Positions 1-9,527 are shown, counted from the stretch's first letter. The stretch is 52,378 nucleotides of DNA from Verrucomicrobiota bacterium (GCA_018239675.1 JAFEGX010000110.1:1-52378); one strand, 5' to 3'. A program made the numbers and translations. Notes: generated from the sequence alone by a model not told the origin.

Positions 1-70
1 TACTTCTGCGCCTCATGTGCCTTCTTGCGGCCAACAGAGCTAACGGCTGACAGCCCCAAGCGAAGAAACA

Positions 71-99
71 AAAAAGCCCCGGCCGGGGCGGCCGGGGCT
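71..99 (-). terminator. Rho-independent terminator of ppdK
   Basis: Read on the minus strand, a 10-bp GC-rich stem (arms at 75-84 and 90-99, 5-nt loop) is followed by a run of T (the A run at 71-75). It lies just past the ppdK stop, as expected for an intrinsic terminator. The first 44 bases of the window resemble the repeat text near 22,911-22,950, so the flank is probably an intergenic repeat. Confidence 0.85.
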
Positions 100-126
100 G
101 TGAGAGTCAGGCGAACTCGCGACGCC

Positions 127-2913
127 TTACTTCTTCTTCTCGTCGGCGATCGCCGCCTGGGCGGCGGCGAGGCGCGCGACCGGGACGCGATAGGGCGAGC
201 AGGAGACGTAGCTGAGCCCGAGCTTGTGGCAGAACTTCACCGAGTCCGGATCGCCGCCGTGCTCGCCGCAGATGCCGAGCTTGATGTCCGGGCGGGTCGT
301 GCGGCCCTTGGCGATCGCGATCTGCATCAGCTGGCCCACGCCGGTCTGATCGATGCTCGCGAACGGGTTCTTCTTGAAAACCTCGGCCTCCTGGTAGGGG
401 GCGAGGAACGAGCCCGAGTCGTCGCGCGACATGCCGAGGCAGGTCTGCGTGAGGTCGTTCGTGCCGAAGCTGAAGAACTCGGCGGTTTGGGCGATCTCGT
501 CGGCGGTGAGCGCGCCGCGCGGGATCTCGATCATCGTGCCGACGGCGTAGGTGAGCTTCAGCTTGCGCTCGGCCTGCACCTTGGCGGCGACCTCGTGCAC
601 CAGGTTGACCTGGAGATCGAGCTCCTTCTTGAAGCCGACGAGCGGGATCATGATCTCCGGCACGGCCTTGATGCCGGCGGCCTTCGCCTCGGCGGCGGCC
701 TCGAACACGGCACGCGCCTGCATGGCGGTGATCTCGGGATACTTGATGCCGAGACGGCAGCCGCGGAAGCCGAGCATCGGGTTGAACTCATGGAGCTCAT
801 GGACGCGGTGCTCGATCCGCTCGACCGGGATGCCGAGCTTCTTGGCGAGGTCGGCCTGCTGCTCGGGCGTGTTCGGGAGGAACTCGTGGAGCGGCGGGTC
901 GAGGAAGCGGATCGTCGCCGGGAAGCCCTTCAGGGCCTTGAAGATCCCGAGGAAGTCCGCGCGCTGGTAGGGCAGCAGCTTCGCCAGCGCGGCCTCGCGG
1001 CCCGCGAGCGTGTCGGCGAGGATCATCTCGCGCATCGCGTCGATGCGGTTTCCCTCGAAGAACATGTGCTCGGTGCGGGTCAGGCCGATGCCGACGGCGC
1101 CGAAGGCGACCGCGATGCGGGCCTGCTCCGGGGTGTCGGCGTTGGTGCGGACCGACAGGCGGGTGGCCTGCGCGCACCACTTCATGAGCTGCGTGTAGCT
1201 CTTGAACTTCTCGGTGGCCTTCGCGGCCTCGTCGCCATTGACGAGCCCGGCGATGATCTCGGACGGGGCGGTCTTGATCTGGCCGGCGTAGACCGTGCCG
1301 GAGGTGCCGTCGATCGAGAGGTAGTCGCCCTCGTTGAACACCTGGCCGGCGATGGTTGCGGTCTTCTTCTCGTAGTCGATCACGACGCCGGAGGCGCCGC
1401 AGACGCAGACCTTGCCCATCTGGCGGGCCACGAGCGCGGCGTGCGAGGAGACGCCGCCGCGGGCGGTGAGGATGCCCTCGGCCGCGATCATGCCGCGGAG
1501 GTCCTCGGGGGAGGTCTCGACGCGGACCAGCAGCACCTTCTCGCCCTTGGCCGCGGCCTGGACGGAGCGGTCGGCGTTGAAGTAAATGCGGCCGGTGGCG
1601 GCGCCGGGGCCGGCGGGGAGGCCGGTGGCGATGGCCGCGGCCTTCCTCACCTCGGCCTGGTCGAAGATCGGGGCGAGCAGCTGCTCGAGCTGGTCGGCCG
1701 GGTTGCGGAGCACCGCGGTCTTCCAGTCGATGAGCTTCTCCCGGACCATGTCCATGGAGAACTTGAGCGCGGCAGCGGCGGTGCGCTTGCCGTTGCGCGT
1801 CTGGAGCATGAACAGCTTTCCGTCCTGGATCGTGAATTCGATGTCCTGCACGTCCTTGAAGTGCTGCTCGAGGATCTGGCGGACCTTCAGCAGCTGCGTG
1901 TAGGCCTCGGGCAGGTGGTTCTTGAGCTGGAGGACCGGCTCGGGCGTGCGGACGCCGGCGACGACGTCCTCACCCTGGGCATTGATCAGGAACTCGCCGT
2001 AGAACTCGTTGACGCCGTTGGCCGGGTTGCGGGTGAACGCGACGCCGGAGCCGGAGTTGTCCCCGGTGTTGCCGAACACCATGGCCTGGACGTTGACGGC
2101 GGTGCCCCACTCGGTGGGGATGTTGTACTTGCGGCGGTAGACGATCGCGCGGTCGTTCATCCACGAGCCGAACACGGCGCCGGCGGCGCCGCGCAGCTGC
2201 TCCCAGGGGTCGTTGGGGAACACGTGGCCGGTGCGCTCCTTGACGAGCGCCTTGAAGCGGGCGACGAGCTCCTGCTGGTCCGCGGCGGTGAGCTTGGAGT
2301 CCTCGATGTTGCCCTGGTAGCGCTCGTGCTTGAGCGCGTGGATCACGGTCTCGAACGGCTCGTGGTCCTCGCCCTCGCGCTTCTGCACGCCGAGCACGAC
2401 GTCGCCGTACATCTGGATGAAGCGGCGGTAGCAGTCCCAGGCGAAGCGCGGGTTCCCGGTGGCCTTCTCGAGCGCGACGACGGTCTGGTCGTTGAGGCCG
2501 AGGTTGAGGATCGTGTCCATCATGCCCGGCATCGAGTCGCGGGCGCCGGAGCGGACGGCGACGAGGAGCGGCGTGCCCTCGGTGGCGCCGAACTTCGTGC
2601 CCATGATCTTCTCCATGTTGGCGATGCCGGCCGCCATCTGGGCCTGCAGCTCCTTCGGGTAGGTCGTCTTGTGCTGGTAGAAATAGGTGCAGACCTCGGT
2701 GGTGATCGTGAAGCCCGGGGGCACCGGGAGCCCGATGCGCGTCATCTCGGCCAGGTTCGCCCCCTTGCCGCCCAGCAGCGGCTTCATGCCGCCGTGGCCG
2801 TCGGCCTTGCCGGCGCCCCACATGTAGACGTATTTGTGCGCCTTGGCGGCGGATTGCTTGCCGGAGGACTTCGCCTTCGCGGCGGACTTTTTCACTTTGG
2901 ATTTTGCGGCCAT
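127..2913 (-). CDS. ppdK: Pyruvate, phosphate dikinase
   Basis: This 928-aa enzyme interconverts pyruvate, ATP and phosphate with PEP, AMP and pyrophosphate in the cytoplasm, linking glycolysis and gluconeogenesis. The N-terminal ATP-grasp part carries [10 protein letters not shown] and the glycine-rich PPGFTITTE segment. The central swivelling domain has [15 protein letters not shown] with the phospho-accepting histidine at about residue 491. The C-terminal PEP/pyruvate barrel ends in [10 protein letters not shown], with the catalytic cysteine at about 882, then [17 protein letters not shown]. The start at 2913 was chosen over the longer frame to 3000 because family homology begins soon after it. 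The start adds a basic Lys/Ala/Ser-rich tail of about 26 residues before the conserved YVYMWG, which is unusual. The reading frame is complete with no visible defects. It is monocistronic by context, with its own terminator downstream. Confidence 0.97.
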   Translation of the reverse strand: MAAKSKVKKSAAKAKSSGKQSAAKAHKYVYMWGAGKADGHGGMKPLLGGKGANLAEMTRIGLPVPPGFTITTEVCTYFYQHKTTYPKELQAQMAAGIANMEKIMGTKFGATEGTPLLVAVRSGARDSMPGMMDTILNLGLNDQTVVALEKATGNPRFAWDCYRRFIQMYGDVVLGVQKREGEDHEPFETVIHALKHERYQGNIEDSKLTAADQQELVARFKALVKERTGHVFPNDPWEQLRGAAGAVFGSWMNDRAIVYRRKYNIPTEWGTAVNVQAMVFGNTGDNSGSGVAFTRNPANGVNEFYGEFLINAQGEDVVAGVRTPEPVLQLKNHLPEAYTQLLKVRQILEQHFKDVQDIEFTIQDGKLFMLQTRNGKRTAAAALKFSMDMVREKLIDWKTAVLRNPADQLEQLLAPIFDQAEVRKAAAIATGLPAGPGAATGRIYFNADRSVQAAAKGEKVLLVRVETSPEDLRGMIAAEGILTARGGVSSHAALVARQMGKVCVCGASGVVIDYEKKTATIAGQVFNEGDYLSIDGTSGTVYAGQIKTAPSEIIAGLVNGDEAAKATEKFKSYTQLMKWCAQATRLSVRTNADTPEQARIAVAFGAVGIGLTRTEHMFFEGNRIDAMREMILADTLAGREAALAKLLPYQRADFLGIFKALKGFPATIRFLDPPLHEFLPNTPEQQADLAKKLGIPVERIEHRVHELHEFNPMLGFRGCRLGIKYPEITAMQARAVFEAAAEAKAAGIKAVPEIMIPLVGFKKELDLQVNLVHEVAAKVQAERKLKLTYAVGTMIEIPRGALTADEIAQTAEFFSFGTNDLTQTCLGMSRDDSGSFLAPYQEAEVFKKNPFASIDQTGVGQLMQIAIAKGRTTRPDIKLGICGEHGGDPDSVKFCHKLGLSYVSCSPYRVPVARLAAAQAAIADEKKK

Positions 2914-3146
2914 GGATGGGTGGATTTCAGGGATTGAAAAACAACGCGCTGCGCAGGAGCGCAGAGGCCTTCTGGATAGATTGGCCGCCAGCACTGTCAA
3001 CCGCGCAGCCTCGGAGGACGTGTCCTATTCCGGCCGCGACGGTAAACCACGGCCACCCGACGGATTCCGGACGGTCCGGTTCGGCTGTATTTTCAGCCCG
3101 GCCGACCGCCGTATCCCGCTCGGCAATCCGGGGTAGGAGGTCCGCC
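2914..3146. other. Intergenic region upstream of ppdK
   Basis: This spacer must hold the ppdK promoter. I see no convincing -35/-10 pair or Shine-Dalgarno sequence. Short frames that cross it have no family features and overlap the ppdK start, so I treat them as non-coding. Confidence 0.5.
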
Positions 3147-3180
3147 AAAAAAAACGCGGCCGGCACCGAGGTGCCGGCCG
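3147..3180 (-). terminator. Rho-independent terminator of the small membrane gene
   Basis: On the minus strand a perfect 10-bp stem (arms 3157-3166 and 3171-3180, 4-nt loop) is followed by CG and an unbroken run of eight T (A run at 3147-3154). It lies about 30 bases past the stop of the gene at 3213-3452. This is one of the strongest terminators in the window. Confidence 0.9.
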
Positions 3181-3212
3181 ATAAGCTGGACCGATGAGGG
3201 CGGTCCCGGGCC

Positions 3213-3452
3213 TTATTTCTTCGCGGCGGCGCGGTGCGCCTTGAACACGACGCGGAACATCTGGAGCGCCAGCCAGAACACGCCCGTCATGCACGCCGAG
3301 CCCAGCGCCGACCACAGGTGGACCATCTTCGGGTCGGACGACGGCACGTGCGACTCAAGCACGGTGAACATGTAGGCGAAAAACAGGGCCACCAGCACGA
3401 AATCAACGGCGAGGCTGGCGGGAGTGACGTGACGGGTTTCAGACTGGGCCAT
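3213..3452 (-). CDS. Small two-helix membrane protein, unknown function
   Basis: This 79-aa protein was not recognised as a named family. It has two hydrophobic segments, at about residues 15-33 (LAVDFVLVALFFAYMFTVL) and about 45-65 (HLWSALGSACMTGVFWLAL), and a basic C-terminal tail ending in RAAAKK. That fits a small inner-membrane protein with two spanning helices. The start at 3452 gives MAQSETRH; the longer frame to 3611 runs into repeat-rich spacer and is unlikely. A strong terminator follows directly, which supports it as a real transcribed gene. It stands alone between ppdK and the aminopeptidase, both on the same strand. No role can be assigned from context. Confidence 0.75.
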   Translation of the reverse strand: MAQSETRHVTPASLAVDFVLVALFFAYMFTVLESHVPSSDPKMVHLWSALGSACMTGVFWLALQMFRVVFKAHRAAAKK

Positions 3453-3523
3453 AGGAAGACGTCTAGGGAGAGCGGGAAGCCCGCGGTTGTCCATGGAAAA
3501 CTGACCGCCGCGGCGCCGCCGCG

Positions 3524-3678
3524 CACGGTGGGCGGTGCACGGTGGGCGGTGCGAAAATCGGGATCCGGAATTCAAAATTCGGTACCCATTGGTGTTGCGC
3601 GTTCTCCCCATGGTGCCGGCTTCACCCAGCTCGACCCGAATCCTGAATCCCGAATTTCGAATCCCAAACTCCGCGGTG
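3524..3678. repeat. Intergenic repeat cluster: tandem 14-mer and an imperfect inverted repeat
   Basis: A 14-base unit, CACGGTGGGCGGTG, is directly duplicated at 3524-3537 and 3538-3551. It is followed by an imperfect inverted repeat, GGGATCCGGAATTC-like at about 3560-3582 and its complement-like partner at about 3634-3668. Similar GGATTTCGAATTCCGG text recurs at about 22,648-22,672 and 22,955-22,982, so this is a dispersed family and not gene remnants. Confidence 0.7.
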
Positions 3679-3690
3679 GCTTCACCGCCG

Positions 3691-4971
3691 TTATTCCAGC
3701 GTCTTCGGGATCGCCGCGGTCAGGTTCTCCGGCGCACCGTCCGTCACGAGCACGTTGTCCTCGATCCGGACGCCGCCGAGGTGGAGGCATTGCTCCGCCC
3801 GGGCCCAGTCCACGCAGTCGCGGTAGCGCGCGCGCCGCGCCGGGTCGTTGAGCAGGGCCGGGATGAAATAGAGCCCGGGCTCGACCGTCACGACGTAGCC
3901 CGGCCGCAAGGGCAGGTCCAGGCGCAGGGTGGAGAGGCCCGGGCGCGTCGACTTGGCGCGGCCCGGCTCCATCCCGCTGCCGTCGCGCACCCCCAGGCCC
4001 ACCAGGTGGCCGAGGCCGTGCGGAAAGAACAGCGTGTGCGCTTCCTGTTCGACGAGCGACTCCGGCTGGCCGCGCATGAGGCCCAGCGCGACCAGCCCGC
4101 CGACCATCTCGACCGCCGTCGCCAGGTGCAGTTCGCGCCACTCGGTGCCGGCGATGCAGCGGCTGAGCGCGCGCTGCTCGGCAGCCAGGACGACCTGATG
4201 GAGATCCCGCTGGAACGGCGTCGGGCGGCCCACCACGTAGGTGCGGGTCACATCCGTCATGTACCGGTTGATCTCCGCGCCGGCGTCGACGAGCACGAAC
4301 TCGCCGTCGCGCGCCGCGCGCTGGCTCGGCGGGAAATGAAGGACGGCGGAGTTGGGCCCGGTGCCGATGATGGTTTCGTAGCCGGGGCGCGTGGCGTCGT
4401 GGCGGAAGAACTCCGCCTCGAGCTCGACCTGCAGCGCGCGCTCGGTGATGCCCGGCCGCAGCTCGGCCTTGAGCCGCGCGAAGCCCGCGGCGGTCGCCAC
4501 GGCGGTGCGACGGATGAGCGCGAGCTCGGCCTCGTCCTTGCTGCGTCGGGCGTGCTGGAACAACACCCGGGCCCGCAGGGTGTGCTCCGGGCTGGAGCGG
4601 ACGCCGCGCAGCGGCGCGCCGAGGGCCGCGATGGGCCGGTCGCGGCGGGCGCCCAGCCAGGCCTCGAGGGCGGCGATGGGCTCGCCCGGCGGCTGCGTGC
4701 GGCCCTCCCAGACCCGCTCGCCCTCGGTCACCTCCGGCACGAATGAAATCCAGCCGTCGCGGTCCCCCTGCAGCGGGTCAAACGCCAGCACGCCGCCCGG
4801 GCACTCGAGCTCGGTAAGGTAATAATACTCGGCATGGGCGCGGAAAGGGTAGTGCTGGTCGGAGCGCTCGGGGAGCGGCACCGGCTCGCCGGCGCCGATC
4901 AGCAGCAGCGCGTTGTCCAGGTGCAGGGCGGCGGCTGTTCGGGCGCGGCGGGCGGGCAGGGCGGGATTCAT
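3691..4971 (-). CDS. Xaa-Pro aminopeptidase, M24B family
   Basis: This 426-aa cytoplasmic metallopeptidase should remove an N-terminal residue in front of proline. The N-terminal creatinase-like domain (about 1-170) contains FRAHAEYYYLTE, typical of aminopeptidase P. The C-terminal pita-bread domain has the full set of dinuclear metal ligands: Asp229 in LVDAGAE, Asp240 in MTDVTRTY, His322 in HGLGHLVGLGV, Glu364 in VEPGLYF and Glu404 in RIEDNVLV. Spacing between these matches the family. The start at 4971 (MNPALPARRARTAA) removes an implausible Pro/Arg-rich leader present in the longer frame to 5019. It is transcribed divergently from the Gfo/Idh gene across a 300-base spacer. Prolidase is a possible alternative, but the long N-terminal domain favours aminopeptidase P. 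Confidence 0.93.
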   Translation of the reverse strand: MNPALPARRARTAAALHLDNALLLIGAGEPVPLPERSDQHYPFRAHAEYYYLTELECPGGVLAFDPLQGDRDGWISFVPEVTEGERVWEGRTQPPGEPIAALEAWLGARRDRPIAALGAPLRGVRSSPEHTLRARVLFQHARRSKDEAELALIRRTAVATAAGFARLKAELRPGITERALQVELEAEFFRHDATRPGYETIIGTGPNSAVLHFPPSQRAARDGEFVLVDAGAEINRYMTDVTRTYVVGRPTPFQRDLHQVVLAAEQRALSRCIAGTEWRELHLATAVEMVGGLVALGLMRGQPESLVEQEAHTLFFPHGLGHLVGLGVRDGSGMEPGRAKSTRPGLSTLRLDLPLRPGYVVTVEPGLYFIPALLNDPARRARYRDCVDWARAEQCLHLGGVRIEDNVLVTDGAPENLTAAIPKTLE

Positions 4972-5272
4972 GAGGGCTCTCGGGGGAGGGTCGCACGCTG
5001 CACGGGCCAGGCGTCGCACGCAAAAAAGAAAAGCATGCCGGGCCGGTCGCCCGGCGCGAACGAATCCCCGATGAAATTTCTTTCCGTCGCGCGCGAATTA
5101 ACAACTCCGTACTTGGCGGCGTTGGAAGGGCTCCGCCATTGTGAACCCATCGCTTTCCCCGGGGCTGCTCCCCGCCATGACCCACCACCTCCCCGCCTCG
5201 CGCCGTGCCGCGCCTCGTCACCGTCCGTGGCGTTCCCCCGCGACCGCGCGCCGCGCGGCCTGACTCACCCCA
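4972..5272. promoter_or_regulatory. Divergent intergenic region, M24B gene and Gfo/Idh operon
   Basis: About 300 bases between two outward-facing starts must hold both promoters. It is less GC-rich in its middle (around 5070-5110, GAATTAACAACTCCG), which is where promoters are most likely. A GC-rich inverted repeat, GCCGGGCCGGTCGCCCGGC, lies at about 5038-5056. No confident -10/-35 can be named. Confidence 0.4.
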
Positions 5273-6346
5273 ATGAAGAAAATCCGCCTCGGTTTCATCG
5301 GCACCGGCAATATGGGCCAGATGGCGCACCTGCGCAATTATCTGTCCCTCCCCAACTGCGAGGTCGTCGCCCTCGCGGAACTGCGACCCCAGCTCGGCGC
5401 GCTGGTGGGCACGCGGCACGGGATCCCGGAGGTCTACCACGACCACCATGAGCTTCTGGCGAAGGCGAACGTCGACGCCTACGTGATGATCCAGCCGTTC
5501 TGGATCCACGGCGGACTCCTGCCGGACGTGCTTGTGAAGGGGAAGCCGATCATGATCGAGAAGCCGCTCGCCCACAGTGTGGAGATCTGCCGCCGCCTGA
5601 CCGACCTCTCGGCCCGGCACCGCGCGCCAATTTACGTTGCCTACCACAAGCGCAGCGACCTCGCCTCGGTCGCGGCGGTGGACAAGATCCGCGAGTGGAA
5701 GGCCTCGGGCAAGTGCGGCGAGCTGCGCTACATCCGGGTCACGATGCCGCCGGGCAAGTGGGACGCCGAGGGCTTCTCGAACCGGATCACCACCGAGGAG
5801 AAATATCCCGAGATCCAGAACGATCCGGCGCCGGAGGGCTTCACCAAGGAGGAGGCGCAGCAGAATTTCGCCCTGGTGAATTTCTACATCCACCAGATCA
5901 ACCTCATCCGCTACCTCCTCGGCGAGGACTACACCGTCACCGCCGCCGACGCGAACGGCCGGTACTTCGGCCTGCGCTCCACGAGCGGCGTCTCGGGCAT
6001 CCTCGAGATGGCGCCGTACCACACGACGCTGGACTGGCAGGAGTCGGCGCTGGTCGGCTTCGACAAGGGCTACCTCAGGCTCGACCTGCCGGCGCCGATG
6101 GTGCTCGACCGCCCCGGCCAGCTCATGGTGTTCGAGGATCTCGGCGGCAACGCGACGCCGACGGCCACGACGCCGGTGTTCGCCCCGTGGCACGCGATGC
6201 GCTCGCAGGCCGCCAACTTCCTCCGCGCCGTCTCCGGCGAGGCGACCCCGCTCTGCACCGCGGCCGACGCGACCAAGGATCTCGAGGTCGCCCGCGACTT
6301 CCTCCGCCTCCAGCAGAAGGGCGGCGGCATCAAGCTGAGCTTCTAG
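5273..6346 (+). CDS. Gfo/Idh/MocA family oxidoreductase
   Basis: This 357-aa NAD(P)-dependent dehydrogenase probably oxidises or epimerises a sugar or cyclitol. The Rossmann motif GFIGTGNMG is at residues 7-15, and the family EKPLAHS motif, whose lysine is usually catalytic, is near residue 100. The C-terminal alpha/beta domain contains NFYIHQINLIRYLLGE, a typical substrate-side helix. There is no signal peptide, so it is cytoplasmic. It begins at ATG 5273 and is followed after 144 bases, including a hairpin, by two TIM-barrel sugar isomerase/epimerases on the same strand. The trio looks like a catabolic unit of the inositol or keto-sugar type. The exact substrate cannot be read from the sequence. 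Confidence 0.93.
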   Translation: MKKIRLGFIGTGNMGQMAHLRNYLSLPNCEVVALAELRPQLGALVGTRHGIPEVYHDHHELLAKANVDAYVMIQPFWIHGGLLPDVLVKGKPIMIEKPLAHSVEICRRLTDLSARHRAPIYVAYHKRSDLASVAAVDKIREWKASGKCGELRYIRVTMPPGKWDAEGFSNRITTEEKYPEIQNDPAPEGFTKEEAQQNFALVNFYIHQINLIRYLLGEDYTVTAADANGRYFGLRSTSGVSGILEMAPYHTTLDWQESALVGFDKGYLRLDLPAPMVLDRPGQLMVFEDLGGNATPTATTPVFAPWHAMRSQAANFLRAVSGEATPLCTAADATKDLEVARDFLRLQQKGGGIKLSF

Positions 6347-6360
6347 GCCCGGCTCGCCAC

Positions 6361-6434
6361 CTCTGGCGGTGGACGGGGCGCCCTCCCCCCGCACCGCGGC
6401 GGCCGGTGGACAGCGGGGTGGGGGCACCCCGCCC
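6361..6434. repeat. GC-rich intergenic hairpin, GGGGTG..CACCCC family
   Basis: A perfect 8-bp stem (6413-6420 with 6425-6432, 4-nt loop) is preceded by related text at 6366-6395. There is no T run, so it is not a standard terminator. The same GGGTGCCCTCACCC-like sequence recurs as an inverted repeat at 8436-8486, which marks it as a dispersed element lying inside this operon. Confidence 0.65.
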
Positions 6435-6490
6435 ACAGACCAATCTCCCATACCCCTTACGCCCTTACCCCTAATCCCTTTCCTCGTGCC

Positions 6491-7333
6491 ATGAACATCC
6501 AACGCCTCGGCCTGAACACGGTCTCGCTGAAATACACCACGCTGGAGGAGGTCGCCGCCGCCTGCGCCTCCGCGGGTTTCCGCACCATTGAGGTGCCGCT
6601 GAACCAGCTGCATCCCGAGCTGAAGCGGGGCCTGTCGCCGGCCCAGGCCCGCGCCGTCATCGAGGGCCACGGGTTGCGCGTGTCCGGCGGCTTCAATCTC
6701 AACCTCGTCGGCCTCGCCAAGCCGGCCGAGCTTGCCGCCAACCACGACGAGCACGTGAAGAACGCCGAGCTGATCGCCGCCCTCGGCGGCAGCACGATGG
6801 TGGTCGGCACCGACTACATCCTCTGGCCCGCGGCCAAGGATGAGCCGGATGTCATCGGGAAGATGGCCGCGGCGGCGAAGGCCGTCGCCGACCGGATCCG
6901 CCCGCTGGGCATTACGATGGCGATCGAGTTCAACTGGGGCATGGTCAAGACGCTCCACGCCATCGTCGAGATCGCGAAGCGCTCCGGCGCCCCGAACGTG
7001 GGCGTGCTCTTCGACCCCGCGCATTTCCACTGCACGCCGACCAAGACCGAGCACATCAACGCCGACACCATCGGCTGGATCAAGCACGTGCACGTCGACA
7101 ACATGCCGGCGACGCCGGCGGAGGTCACCGACTGCAACACGGCGCGCCTGCTCCCGGGCGACCCCCGCAGCTGCTACGACCTCGTCGATCTGTTCGGCCG
7201 GTTCGAGCGCCTCGGCTACCGCGGCCAGTACGCGATCGAGATGTTCAACGACGAGCTGTGGGCGCTGCCGCCGGCCGAGGCGGCGAAGCGCATGTTCGAC
7301 GCCATGCAAAAAGTCTTCTCGAAACTCCCATGA
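6491..7333 (+). CDS. TIM-barrel sugar (phosphate) isomerase/epimerase
   Basis: This 280-aa protein belongs to the AP endonuclease 2/xylose isomerase-like barrel family (IolE, Hyi and tagatose-3-epimerase relatives). Visible family features are TLEEVAAACASAGFRTIEVP near the start, MAIEFNWG (likely metal-binding Glu), GVLFDPAHFHC (Asp and His ligands), HVHVDN and the terminal AIEMFNDE with another candidate Glu. It is cytoplasmic with no signal. The stop overlaps the next start as ATGA at 7330-7333, so translation of the two barrels is likely coupled. With the Gfo/Idh enzyme upstream it probably handles a keto-sugar or inosose intermediate. The precise reaction is not decidable. Confidence 0.92.
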   Translation: MNIQRLGLNTVSLKYTTLEEVAAACASAGFRTIEVPLNQLHPELKRGLSPAQARAVIEGHGLRVSGGFNLNLVGLAKPAELAANHDEHVKNAELIAALGGSTMVVGTDYILWPAAKDEPDVIGKMAAAAKAVADRIRPLGITMAIEFNWGMVKTLHAIVEIAKRSGAPNVGVLFDPAHFHCTPTKTEHINADTIGWIKHVHVDNMPATPAEVTDCNTARLLPGDPRSCYDLVDLFGRFERLGYRGQYAIEMFNDELWALPPAEAAKRMFDAMQKVFSKLP

Positions 7334-8217
7334 GCACTCCCGCCCGCACCCGCACCGGTGGCTTCGCCATCGGCCTCCGCCTCACCGGCGAGTTTGCCAA
7401 GGCCCCCGTCGCCGACACGGCGAAATGGGCTGCGGCCCAAGGCTTCGCCTGCGTCGACCTCTGGGCGAACCACGTCGGCCAGATCGCGGCGTGGAAACAG
7501 GGCGGCCTCGCCGTCGGCACGATCGACCTCTTCGGGCCCGAGTGGTCCGGGATGCTCTCGGCCGACGCCGGCAAACGCCGCGCCACGGTCGCGCTGGCCC
7601 AGCAGAACATTCGCACCGCCGCCGCCGCCGGCGCGAAGCTGTTTTTCGTCGTGATGCTCGCCGAGGACGAGAAGCTCCCGCGCCGCGAGACGTTCCGCCA
7701 CATGGCCGAGACCTACGGCCAGCTGCGCGACGTGCTGAGGGAGACCAACACCAAGCTCTCGATCGAGGGCTGGCCTGGCTGCAACGCGCAGTGCTGCAAT
7801 CCCGAGTCGTACCGCGCCTTCCTGAAGGAGATGAAGTCCCCGCACTACGGGATCAACTTCGACCCCTCGCACCTGATCCGCATGGGCATCGACCCGGTGC
7901 GCTTCATCCAGGAGTTCGCACCGCACGTGGTGCACGTGCACGGGAAGGACACCACGTTCGACGAGGAGCGCGTGTACGACATCGGCCTGGAGCAGGCCGG
8001 CGTGTTCGCCGAGGGCCTGCCCTACGGCGGCTATGCCTGGCGCTACACGATTCCGGGTGCCGGTCGCGCGCCCTGGAGCCAGCTCCTCACGACGCTCAAG
8101 TCCGCCGGCTTCAACGGTTACGTCTCGATCGAGCTCGAGGACATGAACTTCAATGGCTCGCTCGAGGGCGAGCGCCGCGGCTTCGTCGCCTCGCGCGATT
8201 TCCTGCAGACGGTGTAG
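7330..8217 (+). CDS. Second TIM-barrel sugar isomerase/epimerase
   Basis: This 295-aa protein is of the same broad barrel family as its upstream partner but clearly divergent. Recognisable strands carry candidate metal ligands in KLSIEGWPG, GINFDPSHLIRMG, VVHVHGKD and VSIELEDMN. The start at 7330 overlaps the preceding TGA as ATGA and gives MSTPARTRTG; the longer frame would intrude 72 bases into the previous gene. It is the last gene of this small operon and is followed by about 500 bases of repeat-rich spacer. It may act on the same substrate line as the other barrel, for example as an epimerase versus a dehydratase or isomerase. No signal peptide is seen. Confidence 0.92.
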   Translation: MSTPARTRTGGFAIGLRLTGEFAKAPVADTAKWAAAQGFACVDLWANHVGQIAAWKQGGLAVGTIDLFGPEWSGMLSADAGKRRATVALAQQNIRTAAAAGAKLFFVVMLAEDEKLPRRETFRHMAETYGQLRDVLRETNTKLSIEGWPGCNAQCCNPESYRAFLKEMKSPHYGINFDPSHLIRMGIDPVRFIQEFAPHVVHVHGKDTTFDEERVYDIGLEQAGVFAEGLPYGGYAWRYTIPGAGRAPWSQLLTTLKSAGFNGYVSIELEDMNFNGSLEGERRGFVASRDFLQTV

Positions 8218-8726
8218 CGCGCGCGTTGAAAGTTGAACGTTGAAAGTTGAGCGTCGGGCCGTGCGACCGTCGACCTGAACTCCGCCTACCCGCCTCCGCC
8301 GTCATCCTTCGGTCTCGCTCAGGATGACGATGGCGGAGGAAAGGAGGACAATAGGCATGCCCTGGCGACGTCCATTGCGCGGGGCTGCCAAAACGAAAGC
8401 AGTGGTTCCCTTTGGTAGGACCTTCCCAACAATGTGGGCGGGGTGCCCTCACCCCGCTTCCGGTCCGGCGGGTGAGGGCACCCGCCTCACACCGAACGCG
8501 GCATTCGGGGCCACCGCCAACAACAACGTCAGCCACTAAGACGGACGCCGGACCCCCGAACGTCGAAGTCATTCCATCGGCGCGAAGGTGAGTTGGCCAC
8601 TGAGCGTTGAGGGTTGAACGTCGAGCGTTGGAGGTTCCCCCGAATCTTCAGCGTCCGATGCTCGGCGTTCGCTTGCTCCCCGAACCGCAGGCTTGTCGCC
8701 CGTCCGCCTTCCCGCACGCTTCCCTT
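8218..8726. repeat. Repeat-rich spacer with four different short repeat families
   Basis: No gene is supported here. It contains degenerate GTTGAACGTTGAAAGTTGA-like text at about 8224-8250 and again at 8595-8632. An inverted repeat around 8290-8342 pairs GTCATCC with GGATGAC. An inverted repeat at 8436-8457 and 8467-8486 pairs GGGTGCCCTCACCC with GGGTGAGGGCACCC. The last 60 bases could hold the promoter of the lipoprotein gene, but no clear boxes are visible. Confidence 0.7.
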
Positions 8727-9527
8727 GTGCCCCGCGCCTCCCTGCCCGTGTTGCTCGGCCTGCTGCTGACCGGGTGCGGCGTGCCCGCATCCGCGGCGGG
8801 GGAGTCCGGATTGGTCGCCGCGTGGACGCTGGTGGCGCGCCACCTCCCCGCGGACGCGCGGGCGCGGCTGCCGAAGGATCCGCCGGCCGACCGCGAGAGC
8901 GCCCTGGCCGTCGCGGTCGTCGACATGGACCGCCAGCCGGTCACGGACGAGAGGCTGAGCGCCTGCATCGTCGCCCTGCGGGACCTTGCCCGCGGCGATG
9001 ACGAGGTCGCGCAGATTGCGGGGTACCTTGTCGGCCGGATCTACCAGGTGCACCTGTTTCAGCCCGACCCGGCGAAGGCGGCGCAGGCCTACGAGGAGGT
9101 CGCGCTGCGCCATCCCGGCAGCTACTGGGCGCAGCTGGCGCTGGTGAAACTGGCGCTGCTCGACCTGTTCCTCCTGCCGCAGCCGGCCGCGCCCGCCGAT
9201 CGCGTCGCGGCCGCGGAGGCGCTGCTGCCGAAGGTCACGGACCCGGCGCTCCGGCGCGACCTGCACTTGGTGCTGGGGCGCGGCCGGCTTTTCCACCGGC
9301 TGCCGGGGGTGCTGCCGCACCTGCTCGAGGCCGACCGGATCGGCGGTCTGGCCGGGGTGGCGCGGGCCGACCTGCAGCTGCAGATCGGCGAGCTGTCGCG
9401 GCGCGCGGGCGAGGCCGCGACGGCCCGGCGGTATTTCGAGGCCTTCCTGGCCGAGAACGAGGTCGACCCGCGCGTCTACGCGGTGCGGGTAAAACTGGCG
9501 TCCCTCGCGAAAGGCCCCGGCCCATGA
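8727..9527 (+). CDS. Predicted lipoprotein with helical repeats
   Basis: The 266-aa product starts most plausibly at GTG 8727, which gives a short, classic lipoprotein signal ending LLLTGC with the acylated cysteine at residue 17. Upstream ATG starts in the same frame (8607, 8658) would put about 25-40 extra residues before the signal and seem wrong. After the signal the protein is Ala/Leu-rich and helical. Segments such as PAKAAQAYEEVALRHPGSYWA and EAATARRYFEAFLAEN look like degenerate TPR units. It overlaps the solute-binding gene by ATGA at 9524-9527, so the two are probably coupled and may work together at the cell envelope. The function is otherwise unknown. The start is the least certain part. 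Confidence 0.75.
   Translation: MPRASLPVLLGLLLTGCGVPASAAGESGLVAAWTLVARHLPADARARLPKDPPADRESALAVAVVDMDRQPVTDERLSACIVALRDLARGDDEVAQIAGYLVGRIYQVHLFQPDPAKAAQAYEEVALRHPGSYWAQLALVKLALLDLFLLPQPAAPADRVAAAEALLPKVTDPALRRDLHLVLGRGRLFHRLPGVLPHLLEADRIGGLAGVARADLQLQIGELSRRAGEAATARRYFEAFLAENEVDPRVYAVRVKLASLAKGPGP

Noticed and set aside
25-2937. 970-aa open frame on the plus strand opposite ppdK
   Set aside because: It is rich in Arg, Gly, Leu, Asp and Val with no family motif, the usual result of reading the antisense of a GC-rich gene. ppdK on the other strand has all catalytic motifs.
4778-7309. 843-aa minus-strand frame across the Gfo/Idh and TIM-barrel genes
   Set aside because: Low-complexity Arg/Ala/Val/Glu composition and antisense to two well-supported genes.
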